NCBI GenBank assembly: GCA_947568835.1
Contig: OX387606.1
Coordinates: forward strand, 1,674,001-1,738,000
Length of the DNA: 64,000 nt
Source: Protonemura montana
Lineage: Eukaryota > Arthropoda > Insecta > Plecoptera > Nemouridae
Direction: 5' to 3'
Position 1 is the stretch's first letter, and every line of letters begins with the position of its first letter. The position numbers were made by a program, and so were the translations under genes. Of the stretch, positions 21,375 through 32,980 are shown piece after piece. The notes beneath the pieces were generated by a model, which saw only the letters and a list, made by a program, of their open reading frames with translations, had not been told where the DNA came from and did not search any database.

Positions 21375-22985
21375 TCAACTACCCCCAGTCTGCTGCTGGT
21401 AGACTTCGATTGTGTCGCCCTCCTCCATTTCAAGCGTCACGGGGGTGTCCGTCTCGCTGATCGCCGTTCCGTCGAAACGGAACCGCATCGACGCCAGAGA
21501 CAGGCCCTGGCAACGTAAAAATGTTAGCACAAAACCAGACTCCAAGCAATGGCAACTTACGACCGCGGTCAACTTTGCCAGCTTCCAGAATCAAATCGCT
21601 TTGGACTTTGCAGGTGCTGCTCTGAGAGAAATGTCCAGCGATTTCAGGTTGCGAAGGACCAATTTACTTTTACTTGCAGTCCAGAGGTATGTGCCTACTA
21701 ACTCTTTTGTCTGGGAGCTGGCAAAGCAATGGAACACGCACATTGACATAGTGTGCTTTTCTGAACCTCTCTTGCTTTAATCACCAAGTTCATTTGGTGA
21801 GCTCTTTTCCAACAATGTTTAACCTCGCACATGAAACTTAAATGGGTCAAATCTATCATCAGACGAGTAGGTAAGTACATAAAAAGGCATGGAACTACCA
21901 GGTCCAAGCAAACAGATAGGATTAGTACCAGATTCCTTAAAATCTACATTAATCACGATAGACAATCAATCGTAAGATTGATCGTAAGATTGATGGTCCA
22001 CGACACAAGTCTGACCAGTCAGTGGAGTCAGAAATTGGAGGGTCTGAGAATTTAAGCTCTGTTGGTATTTGATGAACAAAATTATTTCGTTCGGTAAATG
22101 CTTTGAAGGTTATGCTTACCACACGATCACAATATGCGTTCATCAGTTTCCTAAGAGGTGTATGTTTCTTTATTTTGAACTGCACCACAGCATTATCTTG
22201 CCCCAGCACCTTGAGGTTAATATGCTCGCTCTCTTTCACCTCCTGAAACAGCACCATACAATGTTTTAACAATTTGCCATCTGTTGATTGTGTGCCTAGC
22301 ACCTGCCAAGCTTCTCTCATGAGTTTGCCCCTATTTAAAAAAAAATCAGGGGTTAACCAAAAATGTTTAAGTTGACCTATGATAGATTGAGACAAGATAG
22401 TTTCCACATATCGAAACATTTCGACCCATCATTAAGTATTTATAGGACTATAGGATGCAACTCTCTGCATTCTCTGTAAGATTCACAAGTCTCTATGATG
22501 GATTGGGGTTTGACCATTCTTTTAGCATATAACTAGTTGGAAAGCTACACTGTCCAAGAACCCAACTCATAGGATATAGAATTAGAACCAATGCTGCTGG
22601 CTGTTGATATATATAATATATGATAAATGGCTAGAAGCCTTCAGCGAGGTAGAAATGCAATGTGTAGCCGGCGTTCACCATAACTTTCAAGCCTACCCAA
22701 GTTCGTATAGGAAATACAAGCCCAGTAAACGCAGTTTTCCCGCGTGGATATTTATAGTTGCGGTAAATACGGGGTGAAATGCATGGAGTGAAAGTGACTT
22801 AGAGTGAGTTTGTGATTATTTAAGAAGCACGACGCCCCATGTAAGCACTCAGCGGTGGACAGCCCGTGCTTTTGTAACCTAGGCCTACGTCTAGCCATGC
22901 ATGTATGCCATGTTTCTTCCCTGCCTTTTCTTTCTTGCTAATGAACCAAACATTTTCAACTCACCGTCTTGTTTTCGTCCGACAT
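21375..22985 (-). CDS. SUMO: SUMO (small ubiquitin-like modifier), three exons
   Basis: Ubiquitin-like modifier conjugated to lysines of mainly nuclear proteins by E1 (SAE1/2) and Ubc9. Exons on the minus strand are 22985-22965 (7 codons, MSDENKT), 22242-22120 (41 codons) and 21506-21375 (43 codons plus TGA). All junctions are phase 0 with GT-AG introns (GTGAGT...TTTCAG and GTAAGC...TTGCCAG). The joined product is 91 residues. Hallmarks: [64 protein letters not shown]. The mature diglycine is followed by one Ser that a SENP/Ulp protease would remove. No LINE or SINE lies inside the gene. The N-terminal lysines do not sit in a canonical psi-K-x-E motif (VKES), so poly-SUMO chain formation may differ from that of vertebrate SUMO2/3. 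Confidence 0.95.
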
Positions 22986-23130
22986 GTTAGATGTGAACGA
23001 ATCTTTACAAAAAAAGAAAAAGCCACTATCGAGTGACAAACTGCCGCATATAATAATCCGCTCGTGGTGTACAACGCAAGTACTGGCTACTGATGTGCCT
23101 GTGACGCCGCGACTGCTGCGCTACCTCTGA
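22986..23130 (-). promoter_or_regulatory. SUMO 5' UTR and putative core promoter
   Basis: Read on the minus strand, the 145 bp above the ATG include GGATTATTATATGCGGCAGT near 23040-23060, a weak TATA-like stretch, and a GC-rich segment at 23090-23120. The start site is not determined. Confidence 0.35.
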
Positions 23131-23306
23131 TGTCAAAAGTTAACTGTAATTGTCCGAAGATGACAAGTTACCAACATACAAACAAGAAATAACGGAATAC
23201 AAAAACTCCTTTTTGTGTTTGATTTGAGAGTGATAATTTGGGATCAATTTAAGCCAACTCAGAAGAATTAAATATTTTTATTAAAGCGAAATCTACTTGA
23301 ACAGCA

Positions 23307-23308
<2 letters not shown>

Positions 23309-23345
<37 letters not shown>
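23309..23345. repeat. (AT)n microsatellite
   Basis: Pure alternating AT for about 37 bp. Confidence 0.95.
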
Positions 23346-23349
<4 letters not shown>

Positions 23350-23980
23350 CTGGTGTGATTTATCTGATTTATGTGGTCATTTTGAAACTGATAACCGGTT
23401 AAAACAAAATTTCTTCAAAAAAGTGTGGTGTCAAAAATCAAAAATACTTTGACTCACTAGCAAAGCAGAATTAATTAAAAAAATATCTATTATTGTTGGA
23501 AATTTAATTCAATGCTTTTGACCTGAACGATTTGATTCCAATTCTCTCTTCCAATTCTCTACTAGATCAGGTGAAGGATGGGTGGATCCCTATCAAACAT
23601 TGATCTAACCAGTGGCAGTGGTCATACTTCAATTCATCTAACCTAGACTTCATCTAGCACTAGTTTTGACAAAAACTATACAACTGGGTGTTGAATGCTA
23701 ATTGAAGAACAACTATATTTCCCAACGTTTCGTAACTTGTACCTGTTACTTTATCAAGGGTAAGAGCAGTCCCGACAATTTTCCAATAATGTCAACGGTA
23801 TTATGGAGGTAAAGTACTATCAATTACTTATGAAAGGTTGTTATTTTATGGTACCAGAATACTTACCATGATGGTTTTTTTTCCTATGATAAAGGACAAA
23901 TAGATACTCTTATATTTTAAGAATACTTTAATTATTATCTAGTCTTCTCTTTATTTTTTATTCTATGATATGTCTAATAA
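23346..23980. other. Non-coding stretch, nothing recognised
   Basis: AT-rich intergenic DNA between SUMO and the first 5S-derived SINE. Confidence 0.5.
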
Positions 23981-24848
23981 CCGAGTGGTTTGGCGTGTTG
24001 GAAAGACAGGTTCTTGTGAGATCACCGAAGGTAAGCAACACTGCGCTGAGTCAGGTATTGGATGGGTGACCATCATACACATGACCAGTTCTGTTTGGGA
24101 GAGAGGTTGGAGGAATGAAAGTTAAGCTACACTGCGCTGAGTCAGGTATTGGATGGGTGACCATCATACACATGACCAGTTCTGTTTGGGAGAGAGGTTG
24201 GAGGGATGAAAGTTAAGCAACATTGCGCTGAGTCAGGTATTGGATGGGTGACCATCATACACATGACTAGTTCTGTTCGGGAGAGAGGTTGGAGGGATGA
24301 AAGTTAAGCTACACTGCGCTGGGTCAGGTATTGGATGGGTGACCATCATACACATGACTAGTTCTGTTCGGGAGAGAGGTTGGAGGGATGAAAGTTAAGC
24401 AACACTGCGCTGGGTTAGGTATTGGATGGGTGACCATCATACACATGACCAGTTCTGTTCGGGAGAGAGGTTGGAGGGATGAAAGTTAAGCAACACTGCG
24501 CTGGGTCAGGTATTGGATGGGTGACCATCATACACATGACCAGTTCTGTTTGGGAGAGAGGTTGGAGGGATGAAAGTTAGTACAACAACTTCACTCACCT
24601 TGCTTATCAACATCTCAACAGCATGGATTTGTGGAGGAATCCTGCTGTTCGAGTTACCGTCCTTCGGAAGGGACGTTAAGCCGGTGGTCCCCTTGGTGCT
24701 CTTCGATTGGAGGAGGCTACGTGCTGGCAACGAGTTTCCTCTCCTCCCTTCTAGGCTATGTTAGGTTCATAATCATCCGCTCATTCACCAACGCCATTAA
24801 ACCATTGCCGCATGACCAGATGTCAAAACAGTTCGTCGTTAAACACCA
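23981..24848 (+). mobile_element. 5S rRNA-derived SINE with six promoter units, copy 1
   Basis: The head (GAGTGGTTTGGCGTGTTGG, GATCACCGAAG) and the repeated module resemble a 5S rRNA gene. AAGTTAAGC...CTGCGC corresponds to box A and TTGGATGGGTGACC to box C of the internal RNA polymerase III promoter. The module occurs six times at 91-bp spacing (24040, 24131, 24222, 24313, 24404, 24495). A unique tail follows with CGTCCTTCGGAAGGGACG (a self-complementary hairpin near 24659-24676) and ends in CGTCGTTAAACACC. Full 5S genes lack this tail, so this is a SINE3-type element, not a 5S gene. It moves by using a LINE's machinery (known for the class). Confidence 0.87.
24035..24590 (+). repeat. 91-bp tandem array of the 5S-type internal promoter
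   Basis: Six units with exact 91-bp spacing. They alternate between CTGAGTCAGG and CTGGGTCAGG variants and between GTTTGGGAG and GTTCGGGAG. Each unit keeps GGTATTGGATGGGTGACC. Confidence 0.95.
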
Positions 24849-25689
24849 ATAATCATGTCTCGGTCTAACAGTGTAAAAACAATTAATATGATGAAACTAA
24901 TTAAATTAAATGCGTTGCTTATTGCATGCATTCAAAATTCAATTAAGAATTAACTCTGTGAAAATGCGGTCTACTTGGCCATAGCACTCTTCCAACCAGG
25001 CGTATAGCCATCAAACCGCGAGCGAATAACTTTGTTACACACCGCACACCTAATTCTTGCTCATTTGGATTGGATTGGATTTGGACTTTGGCACCTTTGG
25101 CTGCTGTAGCATCCAGCAGGCTCTGATTTAGAATGCAATTTTAGTCTACAGAAACACAAAAGTTGCTTGTCTGTATTCAATAACATATGAAAAAAATTAA
25201 ATTGTTCTAAATTAAATTATTCATTAAATCTAATGCATATAATACAGTGAGAAAGGTAACTTGCCTATACTTTAAAATTTCCAGAAAATCTAGGAATTTC
25301 TCGACAATTGCACCAAGCGAAGCTGATTTTCTTCCCCTTTAAGTTGTCCTTTACCCCGTCTCTTTCCCTTCTTTACCCCAAACGAATCCAAAAGGTATAC
25401 TTGCAGTACCAGTTATTCAGGTGATATGGGCATTTCCATGGCTACCAAAATTTGAATAGGCTATTGTGTCTTGGAAGTTTGATACCTAGTATTTTATGTT
25501 TTCAAAGTATATAACAAAAATGACTATCTTTGAAAAATTGTGAGTCTTTTCAAGAGTAGGCTCAAAATTAGTCAATATTAAGCCTCCCAAGCCTTAGAGG
25601 ATAGTAAAACTAAAAACTAAAAAATAGTAAAATAAATGAAAAATAGTAATTCAACTTCTTTCAACTTATTCAACTTACACATGATTTTC
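24849..25689. other. Non-coding stretch, nothing recognised
   Basis: AT-rich DNA, no gene seen. GGATTGGATTGGATTTGG at 25067-25084 is a minor local repeat. Confidence 0.5.
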
Positions 25690-25863
25690 GAGAGGATTTT
25701 AGTGTATTTGATGAGAATGTCGGATCTCCAAGGAGAAGAACCAAGAGGTTGTGAATACTCACAGATGAAATCTTATTACAATTTCGAGTGCTTGTAATGC
25801 TTATGGTTCTACTTCTACTCGTTGGAGATCAGTCATTCTCATCGAATGCACTAAAATCCTCTC
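25690..25863. mobile_element. MITE with about 55-bp terminal inverted repeats
   Basis: The left arm begins GAGAGGATTTTAGTG and continues through GATGAGAATG and GATCTCCAA to about 25743. The right arm (25804-25863) is its imperfect reverse complement (TTGGAGATC, CATTCTCATC, CACTAAAATCCTCTC). About 60 bp of unrelated sequence lies between the arms. Total length is 174 bp with no coding capacity. Flanking duplication is unclear (CATGA-like words on both sides). A solo arm of the same family lies at 55087-55140. Confidence 0.8.
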
Positions 25864-26435
25864 ATGTATTTAACTTGCTTATTATGCATAGAAATGTTGC
25901 AATTGGCAAAATACTTGAAAATAAAACGGAATAAAATAGGAGCGAAGCACCAGTGGAAAACGGAAAGAGGCTAGATGTTTTCTCTACAAGATACAAAAAT
26001 TGATACAATAGCATATTTTCCTCGAGTAAGATACCTGTGATCATGGAAGAAAGACTTCGATGAATCATAAAGAAAATACTTGTTAGGCAGAAAGTCTGCA
26101 GAAAGCTTGCATTTTTCTATGCTATAATATTGCCGACAGGCACACATTTGAATTCTTGGCCACCGCCAATGCCCCTAAAGAACCTACACACTCAAAGCCT
26201 AAAGTGTTTGCCTGCCTGCCAATAAAATTAGTAGCTAGATGAGTTCACAGATGAGTAACGAGGTTCAAAGATCGGTAAATTTCTATAAAATAAATTACAT
26301 AAGTAGACGTCATTGCCTGTCACAGCACTAACGTTCTCAAGGATTTGCATGATGTTTCCTTCTCTGCCCACAGGGAGCCACCAGTCATTTGAAAGGTGTT
26401 AATTTGAGTTTGCCACTTTCTGGGGTGCTTGTACC
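25864..26435. other. Non-coding stretch, nothing recognised
   Basis: No gene or repeat was recognised between the MITE and the hAT element. Confidence 0.5.
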
Positions 26436-28504
26436 CAGGGTCGGATAGGCCCATTAGGCGACCGGGCAAATGCCCGAAGGGCCGGTGGGTTTTTAGTATA
26501 CTTTAGGGCCGGTTGAATTTTATCTAAATAATTTGTGTATTTTCTAGTAATGTTTAACGAGAAAAATTAGCCGAGGACGACTTACATTCCCCAGAATCAA
26601 GGTGCCGGCCGGCCGTCGGCTCGCAATGAGCGGCCTGGCGGCAACTCTTTGCGTGCCGACGGCCGAGACTATGGAAACTACGGAAAATAACATTACGTTA
26701 CGTAGAAGAATAAAAACACTGTGCTGCTTATGATGAAGTATATCGGCATGGTTCGCCGGCCTTTGTTTGACCGATTACCGCCTTGAAAATGTTTGTAGAA
26801 ATGGAACCCGTGCTACTATTTCTAGTGTTTGGCGGCGTTAGGAAGGCTCTATCAAAGTATTAATTTCTTAAAAAATTGCGAAAAACATCTAGTATGCGCA
26901 ATGGCTAACGAAAGAGTAGCACTAGGTTTGCTTACTGCAATCAGTTCAGTTATAGGGCTGGTTTCCCTGTGATCGGGTCGTTTTGTTCAGTGCGTGAAGA
27001 TTGCGTATATGCGTACCTATAATGAGTGACAGTAATCTAGCGAGTGCAAACGACGACGATGGATCTGGATCAGGGAAAAGGAAATTGTTACAAGGGGGGG
27101 CGGAAAAGTTAAGATGTAAGCGGCAGAAATTGCTCAAAGAAGAGGCACAAAAGTGCTTTAAACTGACTGATTTGTTTACTAAAAGTTGCCAGTAAATGTG
27201 ACGCCCGTTCCCAATGAGGCTCGACTTGTACCAACACCACCGGCGGCCCCGTCTGCGTTGGACATTCAGCCACAAACTTCAACCGATTTTCCAAGGATAC
27301 AGCCAAATTTCCCAGACCAAGAAGTTGCAGCGGATGCGCCATTGTCACAACCCATAGCGCCAGAACAACTGGCTGGACAAGGTGAACACTTCAATCATTT
27401 TCAGAGGCCTATTAAATCGAACGGGCCTATTTCTTCCGGGAGCACCCATTCCAGTCTTACGATGATTTACCCTTTAATGGACCAAAAGTGTTCAACAGAA
27501 AAGATGGGACAAATCGTCGCTGGTTAAGCTATGACACCAACCAGAAAGCTCTATTTTGCACCGTGTGCATCACTTATGGCGCTATTAACTCGGATTACGT
27601 GCAATTTAAGTCAATTGGTATGACGGACTAGCGCCATGTTTACACTCGCATAGAAGAACATGAAAGAAGTGTACATCACTGCGAAAACACCCAAAGCCAC
27701 ATTTTGAATTCTTCAGGGAGAGACGTCGAGTCATTGCTCTTTTCTAAATACACGGATTTAAGAAATGAGCAAGTAAAGAAGCGCCGACAGACGTTAGAAC
27801 GCATCATCGAAATTGTGAAATTAATAGGGAAACGCGAGCTGAGTTACAGAGGGGGCACCGAGGCGGCTTACACGCTCGATGACGCTACGCTGGACCACGG
27901 AAATTTTTTAGAACTTGTGCTACTTCTGGGCAAGTAGGTACGACATTGTTCAAAAGGACCATCTAGACAATGTAATCCAAAAATCAAAGGCGGCGAAAAA
28001 ATCCGGGAGCAAAAAACGCGGTGGACTTGTAACACTATTATCTAAAACAACTGTGAACTACGTTGTGGACGCTATCAAACAATTAATTCAATCGACAATT
28101 TCAAACAGTGTACGCGATGCTGGAATGTTTTCAGTTCAAATTGACACTACACAGGATAATACGGTGAAAAACCAATGCTCTGTGACAATGATGAAATCAT
28201 CAACATTGTTGCAGAAAAAAGCACTCTGTTGCGCCAAAAATTGTTGCTGTGATACTGCAAAGGTACGTGGTATATAGTGTATTTTTCTTTCGCTGATAAA
28301 TCTACATAATAAAACTTGATAATTTAAAACAAAGAAACAAATGAGTAACATAAAATAATGTTATAAATAAGTGAAAACGTATACCAATTTACTGCGTTCG
28401 TTATCGAAAAAACAAAAAATACAACCTTTTCAAGGGGGGGGGGGGGGAGGGGGCCGATTTTATTTGAAATGCCCGGGCCGGTTTTTTTCCCCAATCCAAC
28501 CCTG
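26436..28504 (+). mobile_element. hAT DNA transposon, internally deleted
   Basis: Ends are CAGGGTCGGAT on the left and ATCCAACCCTG on the right, a good hAT-type terminal inverted repeat with one mismatch (CAGGGTTGGAT when inverted). Subterminal words (GCCCGAAGGGCCGG; GCCCGGGCCGG) also pair. Flanks show TTGTACC at 26429-26435 and 28508-28514, a probable 7-8 bp target duplication offset by about three bases on the right. The interior carries a ZMYM1-like transposase pseudogene lacking its 3' half and a G-rich run at about 28435-28452. Confidence 0.82.
27021..28277 (+). pseudogene. hAT transposase, ZMYM1-like (TTF zinc finger, DUF4371), truncated
   Basis: The N-terminus MSDSNLASANDDD and a Lys/Arg-rich patch are followed by several frame changes. 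Recognisable family phrases are FNGPKVFNRKDGTNRRWLSY, QKALFCTVC (zinc-finger cysteines), EEHERSVHH, QVKKRRQTLERIIEIVKLIG, LSYRGGTEAAYTLDD, HGNFLELVLLL, RGGLVTLLSKTTVNYVV and IDTTQD (first catalytic-region Asp). Disruptions: frameshifts before 27186 and near 27450, TAG at 27629-27631, and a small insertion near 27933 (AAGTAGGTAC). The frame ends at 28277 shortly after DTTQD, so the rest of the catalytic core and the dimerisation domain are missing. Not functional. Confidence 0.85.
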
Positions 28505-29069
28505 CAGTTGTACCAACCAGGAAAATATGACACCATGATGCTACTGTTAACTATCCGATTTAAAAGCAACAAAATAATGTTTTTCTTTGGTTGAAACATT
28601 TAATAATTTCAGGAAAACAAAATATTTCATGAAAAGCAATAAATGTTTATCAACCAAAGTTAAAATTAATATATTTTGGATTACTTTTAACTTTGATCAG
28701 GTTTTGGCAGGAAACCAAGCTCGCAAACTTCTTTTCGGCAGCCATTGCTAGAATCCGCTAGTGTACGGTAGGTATTTAGCAGAAGTCATTAGGACTTTTA
28801 GTTTTGCATTTAAGTTCTTATTTTTCAATAGAATTAATTTCACGTAAATAAACTGATTAATCCACAAAGAATTTAAGTGCATGATGCATTGTTTGGTCAT
28901 AATTTTCTGGTTAATTTCAAACTCCCCGGTGAAGACTGGCTTTATTTTCCGTTCTAAAGTTGGCAATGTGTAATCAGAGTCCACCAGCTTGTGGCAAGGT
29001 AAGGCTAACACAACTGTATCTTTTGAATTTGGAACAAAATTATCAAAATACTTCCTATTTATTGTACTT
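28505..29069. other. Non-coding stretch, nothing recognised
   Basis: Short AT-rich gap between the hAT element and the second Helentron-like element. Confidence 0.5.
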
Positions 29070-30283
29070 TTTGACGTGACTACGTCTTAAAGCGCATTAT
29101 ATAGGGAGGCATGTACGGATTTGCTCTCCAAAATAGCCAATGTGTAACAAGCTCTACAGCCTACAGGAAGCTAAGTATAGAGTGCGACTTATTATCATTC
29201 AAAAGTTCAGACAATTCTCTAAAAGTACTTTTTTTTTATTTTCGATAAAATAAATATTGGAGGCGTTAGAGGGGTTGGCGTTTTTAATGCTCTCCATAAG
29301 ACCAATGTTAAATTACGCAAAATGGCAAATGTGTAACAACCCCTACAGCCTACAGGAAACAAAGGACAGAATGCGACTTATTATCATTCAATAGTTCAGA
29401 CAATTCTCTAAAAGTACTTTTTTTTTATTTTCGATAAAATAAATATTGGAGGCGTTAGAGGGGTTGGCGTTTTTAATGCTCTCCATAAGACCAATGTTAA
29501 ATTACGCAAAATGGCAAATGTGTAACAACCCCTACAGCCTACAGGAAGCTAAGTATAGAGTGCGACTCATTATCATTCAATAGTTCAGACAATTCTCTAA
29601 AAGTACTTTTTTTTTATTTTCGATAAAATAAATATTGGAGGCGTTAGAGGGGTTGGCGTTTTTAATGCTCTCCATAAGACCAATGTTAAATTACGCAAAA
29701 TGGCAAATGTGTAACAACCCCTACAGCCTACAGGAAACAAAGGACAGAATGCGACTTATTATCATTCAATAGTTCAGACAATTCTCTAAAAGTACTTTTT
29801 TTTGATTTTCGATAAAATAAATATTGGAGGCGTTAGAGGGGTTGGCGTTTTTAATGCTCTCCATAAGACCAATGTTAAATTACGCAAAATGGCAAATGTG
29901 TAACAACGCCTACAGCCTACAGGAAACAAAGGACAGAATGCGACTCATTATCATTCAATAGTTCAGACAATTCTCTAAAAGTACTTTTTTTTTGATTTTC
30001 GATAAAATAAATATTGGAGGCGTGAGAGGAGGCGGCGTTTTTGGCACTCGTCATTAGACTAATGGAAAAAAATAACATATATATCGCAAGATGACACTTC
30101 CATCCCAATCTGTAAAGTCCTTCAGCTTGTAAATTAGATATGAAAACACAACCCAGATAAAGAGAGATGTAAAACTTGCATGTGAAGTTTGGTCAGTACG
30201 GTAGTTGACCTACGTCCCTACGCGGTAGTTGAACGTAGTCACGCTTAAATATCGGCCGTATCAATAAGATACAGCTACACCCG
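29070..30283 (+). mobile_element. Helentron-like non-autonomous element, copy 2
   Basis: Same ends as the copy at 14882. The left inverted repeat CGTGACTACGT is at 29075-29085 and its partner ACGTAGTCACG at 30233-30243. The hairpin GTATC-AATAA-GATAC is at 30258-30272, ending CTACACCCG before a T run. The core has about five 189-bp units instead of fourteen. The shared flanks outside the array differ by only a few substitutions and indels, so both copies come from one family that moved recently enough to stay alignable by eye. Confidence 0.73.
29152..30020 (+). repeat. 189-bp tandem array (about 5 units) in Helentron-like copy 2
   Basis: Anchor words CTACAGCCTACAGG recur at about 29154, 29343, 29532, 29721 and 29909. 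The third unit carries the GGAAGCTAAGTATAGAG variant otherwise seen only in the first unit of each array. Confidence 0.95.
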
Positions 30284-32602
30284 GGTTTTTTTTTTTATTA
30301 TGAAAACAGATTTTCAAGACTTTCAGCTACAGAAATTGAATTCTATTTTGCAACAGTCATGCATTTCATTTTAACTTATTACCTTTTCCAGAAAATTATC
30401 AAAAAAAAAAAAACTCTTTCTGTTGGATTAATTGTGTATTTCTTTCTATATTTCTTGAATTCTAGTATTTCTAGTATTTCTAAAAAATTGATAAGCCCTT
30501 GAAACATGATTTCAAAATACCAACCTATCATTTGAATAATTTACTTTGCACCAGGCCTCGAATGTCCGCACTGATTTTTGCGCACTCTGTTGGTAAAATT
30601 AGCATTTTAGTACCATCTTCCATCACAGGTGTCGCCTTCAGAAAAACTTGCGCGGTAAAATGGAGGTAGCAATGGAGGCAGGTTAATCATACACATTTCC
30701 ATCTTACTTAGTAAATTCAAAACAATCTCGTCACCAGAGAAGAACGGGATTACATCGCAACAAGAATTAGTCCCGCAAGAGAGACTGAGAAAATTGATAT
30801 CGGACGTCGGACATTGCCATGAGCAGTGTAGGTAGGTATGTATTTTTAAATGAAATTTATTTTTAGCTTATCACTTTCCATAGACTGAAAATTATAAGGC
30901 GCATTGAATCAGCCTGAACCATTTTGAACCCCCCCCCCCCCCCCCTTCTATACTTACTCAAACTTCAAAAGTTTCAAAATATCGCGGCATGGCAATTGAG
31001 TTCAAAAGCAACTATCAAAAGCATCCACACTCTGTCATTTTAATCACGATAAGTACGAAGTAACGAGATTGCCGTAATTGAAAGTGTGGAAACCCTTCAC
31101 TCTACTGAAGAAAAATGGGAAAGATGAAGAGAAAAACGGGCTTTTTTTTGTAGAGGAAGAGTGGAAAGAAGTGTGGAAGTATGGATCATATTTCAGGAAA
31201 CAAGAAAACGTCCTCAAATTGGGACAATTGCTTTGATCACATAGAAGTACCAACGGTAGTACCTATACTTGTTTTAGGCGACTCGTGCGTTTTATGTAGC
31301 GAACAAACATGAAAACCAAGAAATGCACATGTATATTTTAGAACGGAATTCTTGTAGGTTTATTGACTAGGAAGCGGTAGGTATATAAAACGGGAAGGGA
31401 CCGGGAATAATACAGCAAAGATCTATTGGTACCCCTGTGACATCTTACGTGTAGCTTACATCCCTCACATCCACAGGGGATTCTTGTTCCTCTGACAGCC
31501 GTGCGTAGGTCAAAGCTACCCAAACCCCTGAGCCGATTTTCAATTTTTAGTCTGTAATTACGTGGGTTTATTATTTAACACTTATTCAGCAGTGTATAGG
31601 ATAATAATGTGTAGTTTTTTCAATCTTTAGTAAATGCAAATCCAGCATTTCAGCGTTAAATTAGCTATTGGAGGTTGATGACCAGTCGGAACTCTTGGAC
31701 TATTGTCTGTCATTTCGTATGGTTTTCAGATGCAAACACTTACTTGCACAGAATTTACTTTCGCCGAAAACCACTCCTAGTTATGTCAGCGCGCGGGATT
31801 AATGATTTTAAATGACCGTTCAGTGATATATGGAAATAATAATAATAACCCACTTTACGAGCCTAAATTATAATGTGGTGTACGCTTCGGTTTCAGAAGC
31901 CGTATTCCCTTTTTTGGCGCAACAAAGATTCGTTCAACGTTTGTTCCTGTACCCAAAGTATTTTGTTTCTGGAAAATATGAAGCACCTGGCACTAACTGA
32001 AACCAGGACGTGGCAACGAATCAACTCGTCTCACCTAAGGATATTTCATACAACCGCTCAAAATTTAGCTTGCAGGCCATGAAAATTATTCTATAGTTGG
32101 TCTCTTCTCACGTTGGTATAATCGCTGCAAATGCAATTTCCCATTTCCCATGCTTTGGGGCATATGAGTGGCATCTATGACCAAGTCTGCAAATACCCAC
32201 TACTTTACACATATCTAAATAAATTATATGTTGCTTGCATTTCGGGTCTGTCGCTTTTTTCCTACTCTACAATTTTGGTTGTGACGTCCGACCAGTCAGC
32301 AGTTCTTGTTTCGTTTGGACGGATACCTAAGGGTATACTTGCCGTCAGTACGCGAGCTAAGAAAAGTATCGAGGAAGGTATTCCGCGGCCAGTAGCGTGA
32401 ACGCCCACTCACAACACGGAAAGTCAAAGGACTTGGGTCCTGCTCAAAGCAGTTTCAATGAAAGTATATTGGTTATTTTAACACACATTCACGTATGGTT
32501 TTAACGTGGCTTATTCGATTCGTTTGCAACTGAATTTATACCTATATAAAAAACTATAAGTAAATGTAAATCAGACACCATAACCACAACCATACTACAG
32601 CT
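30284..32602. other. Non-coding stretch with a poly-C tract
   Basis: No gene, RNA or mobile element is recognised in about 2.3 kb. A C run lies at about 30931-30945 and T or A runs at 30287 and 30402. Open frames are short. Confidence 0.45.
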
Positions 32603-32965
32603 GAGCGGTTTGGCGTGTTGGAAACACCGGTTCTCTTGAAATCACCGAAGTTAAGCAACACTGCGCTGAGTCAGGTGTTACATGGGTGACCATCATACAC
32701 CTGACCAGTTCTGTTCGGGAGAGAGGTTGGAGGGATGAAAGTTAGTACAGCAGCTTCACTCGCCTTGCTTATCAACCTCTCGACAGAATAGATTTGTGGA
32801 AGAATCCTGTTGTTCGCGTTGTACCGTCCTTTGGAAGGGACGTTAAGTCGGTGGTCCCCGGGTTTCCAGTCCTCCATTCAAGAGTGGGTTACGTTCATCA
32901 TCATACGTATCATCAACCACTCATTCACCGACGCCATTAGACCTGCGCCACACGACCTGTTGCCA
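32603..32965 (+). mobile_element. 5S rRNA-derived SINE, single promoter unit, copy 2
   Basis: The clearest 5S match of the three copies: GGAAACACCGGTTCTC, ATCACCGAAGTTAAGCAAC, then CTGCGC and a mutated box C (TTACATGGGTGACC). Only one 91-bp unit is present before the tail (CGTCCTTTGGAAGGGACG, then the final part near 32934-32980). It ends in a diverged GTGCGTAAACCC. It shows the ancestral-looking arrangement that the six-unit copies expanded. Confidence 0.83.
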
Positions 32966-32980
32966 AAACAGTGCGTAAAC

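Noticed and set aside
23981..24848. Tandem 5S rRNA genes
   Set aside because: Units contain only the internal promoter part of 5S at a 91-bp period and lead into a SINE tail. A complete 120-nt 5S RNA cannot be formed.
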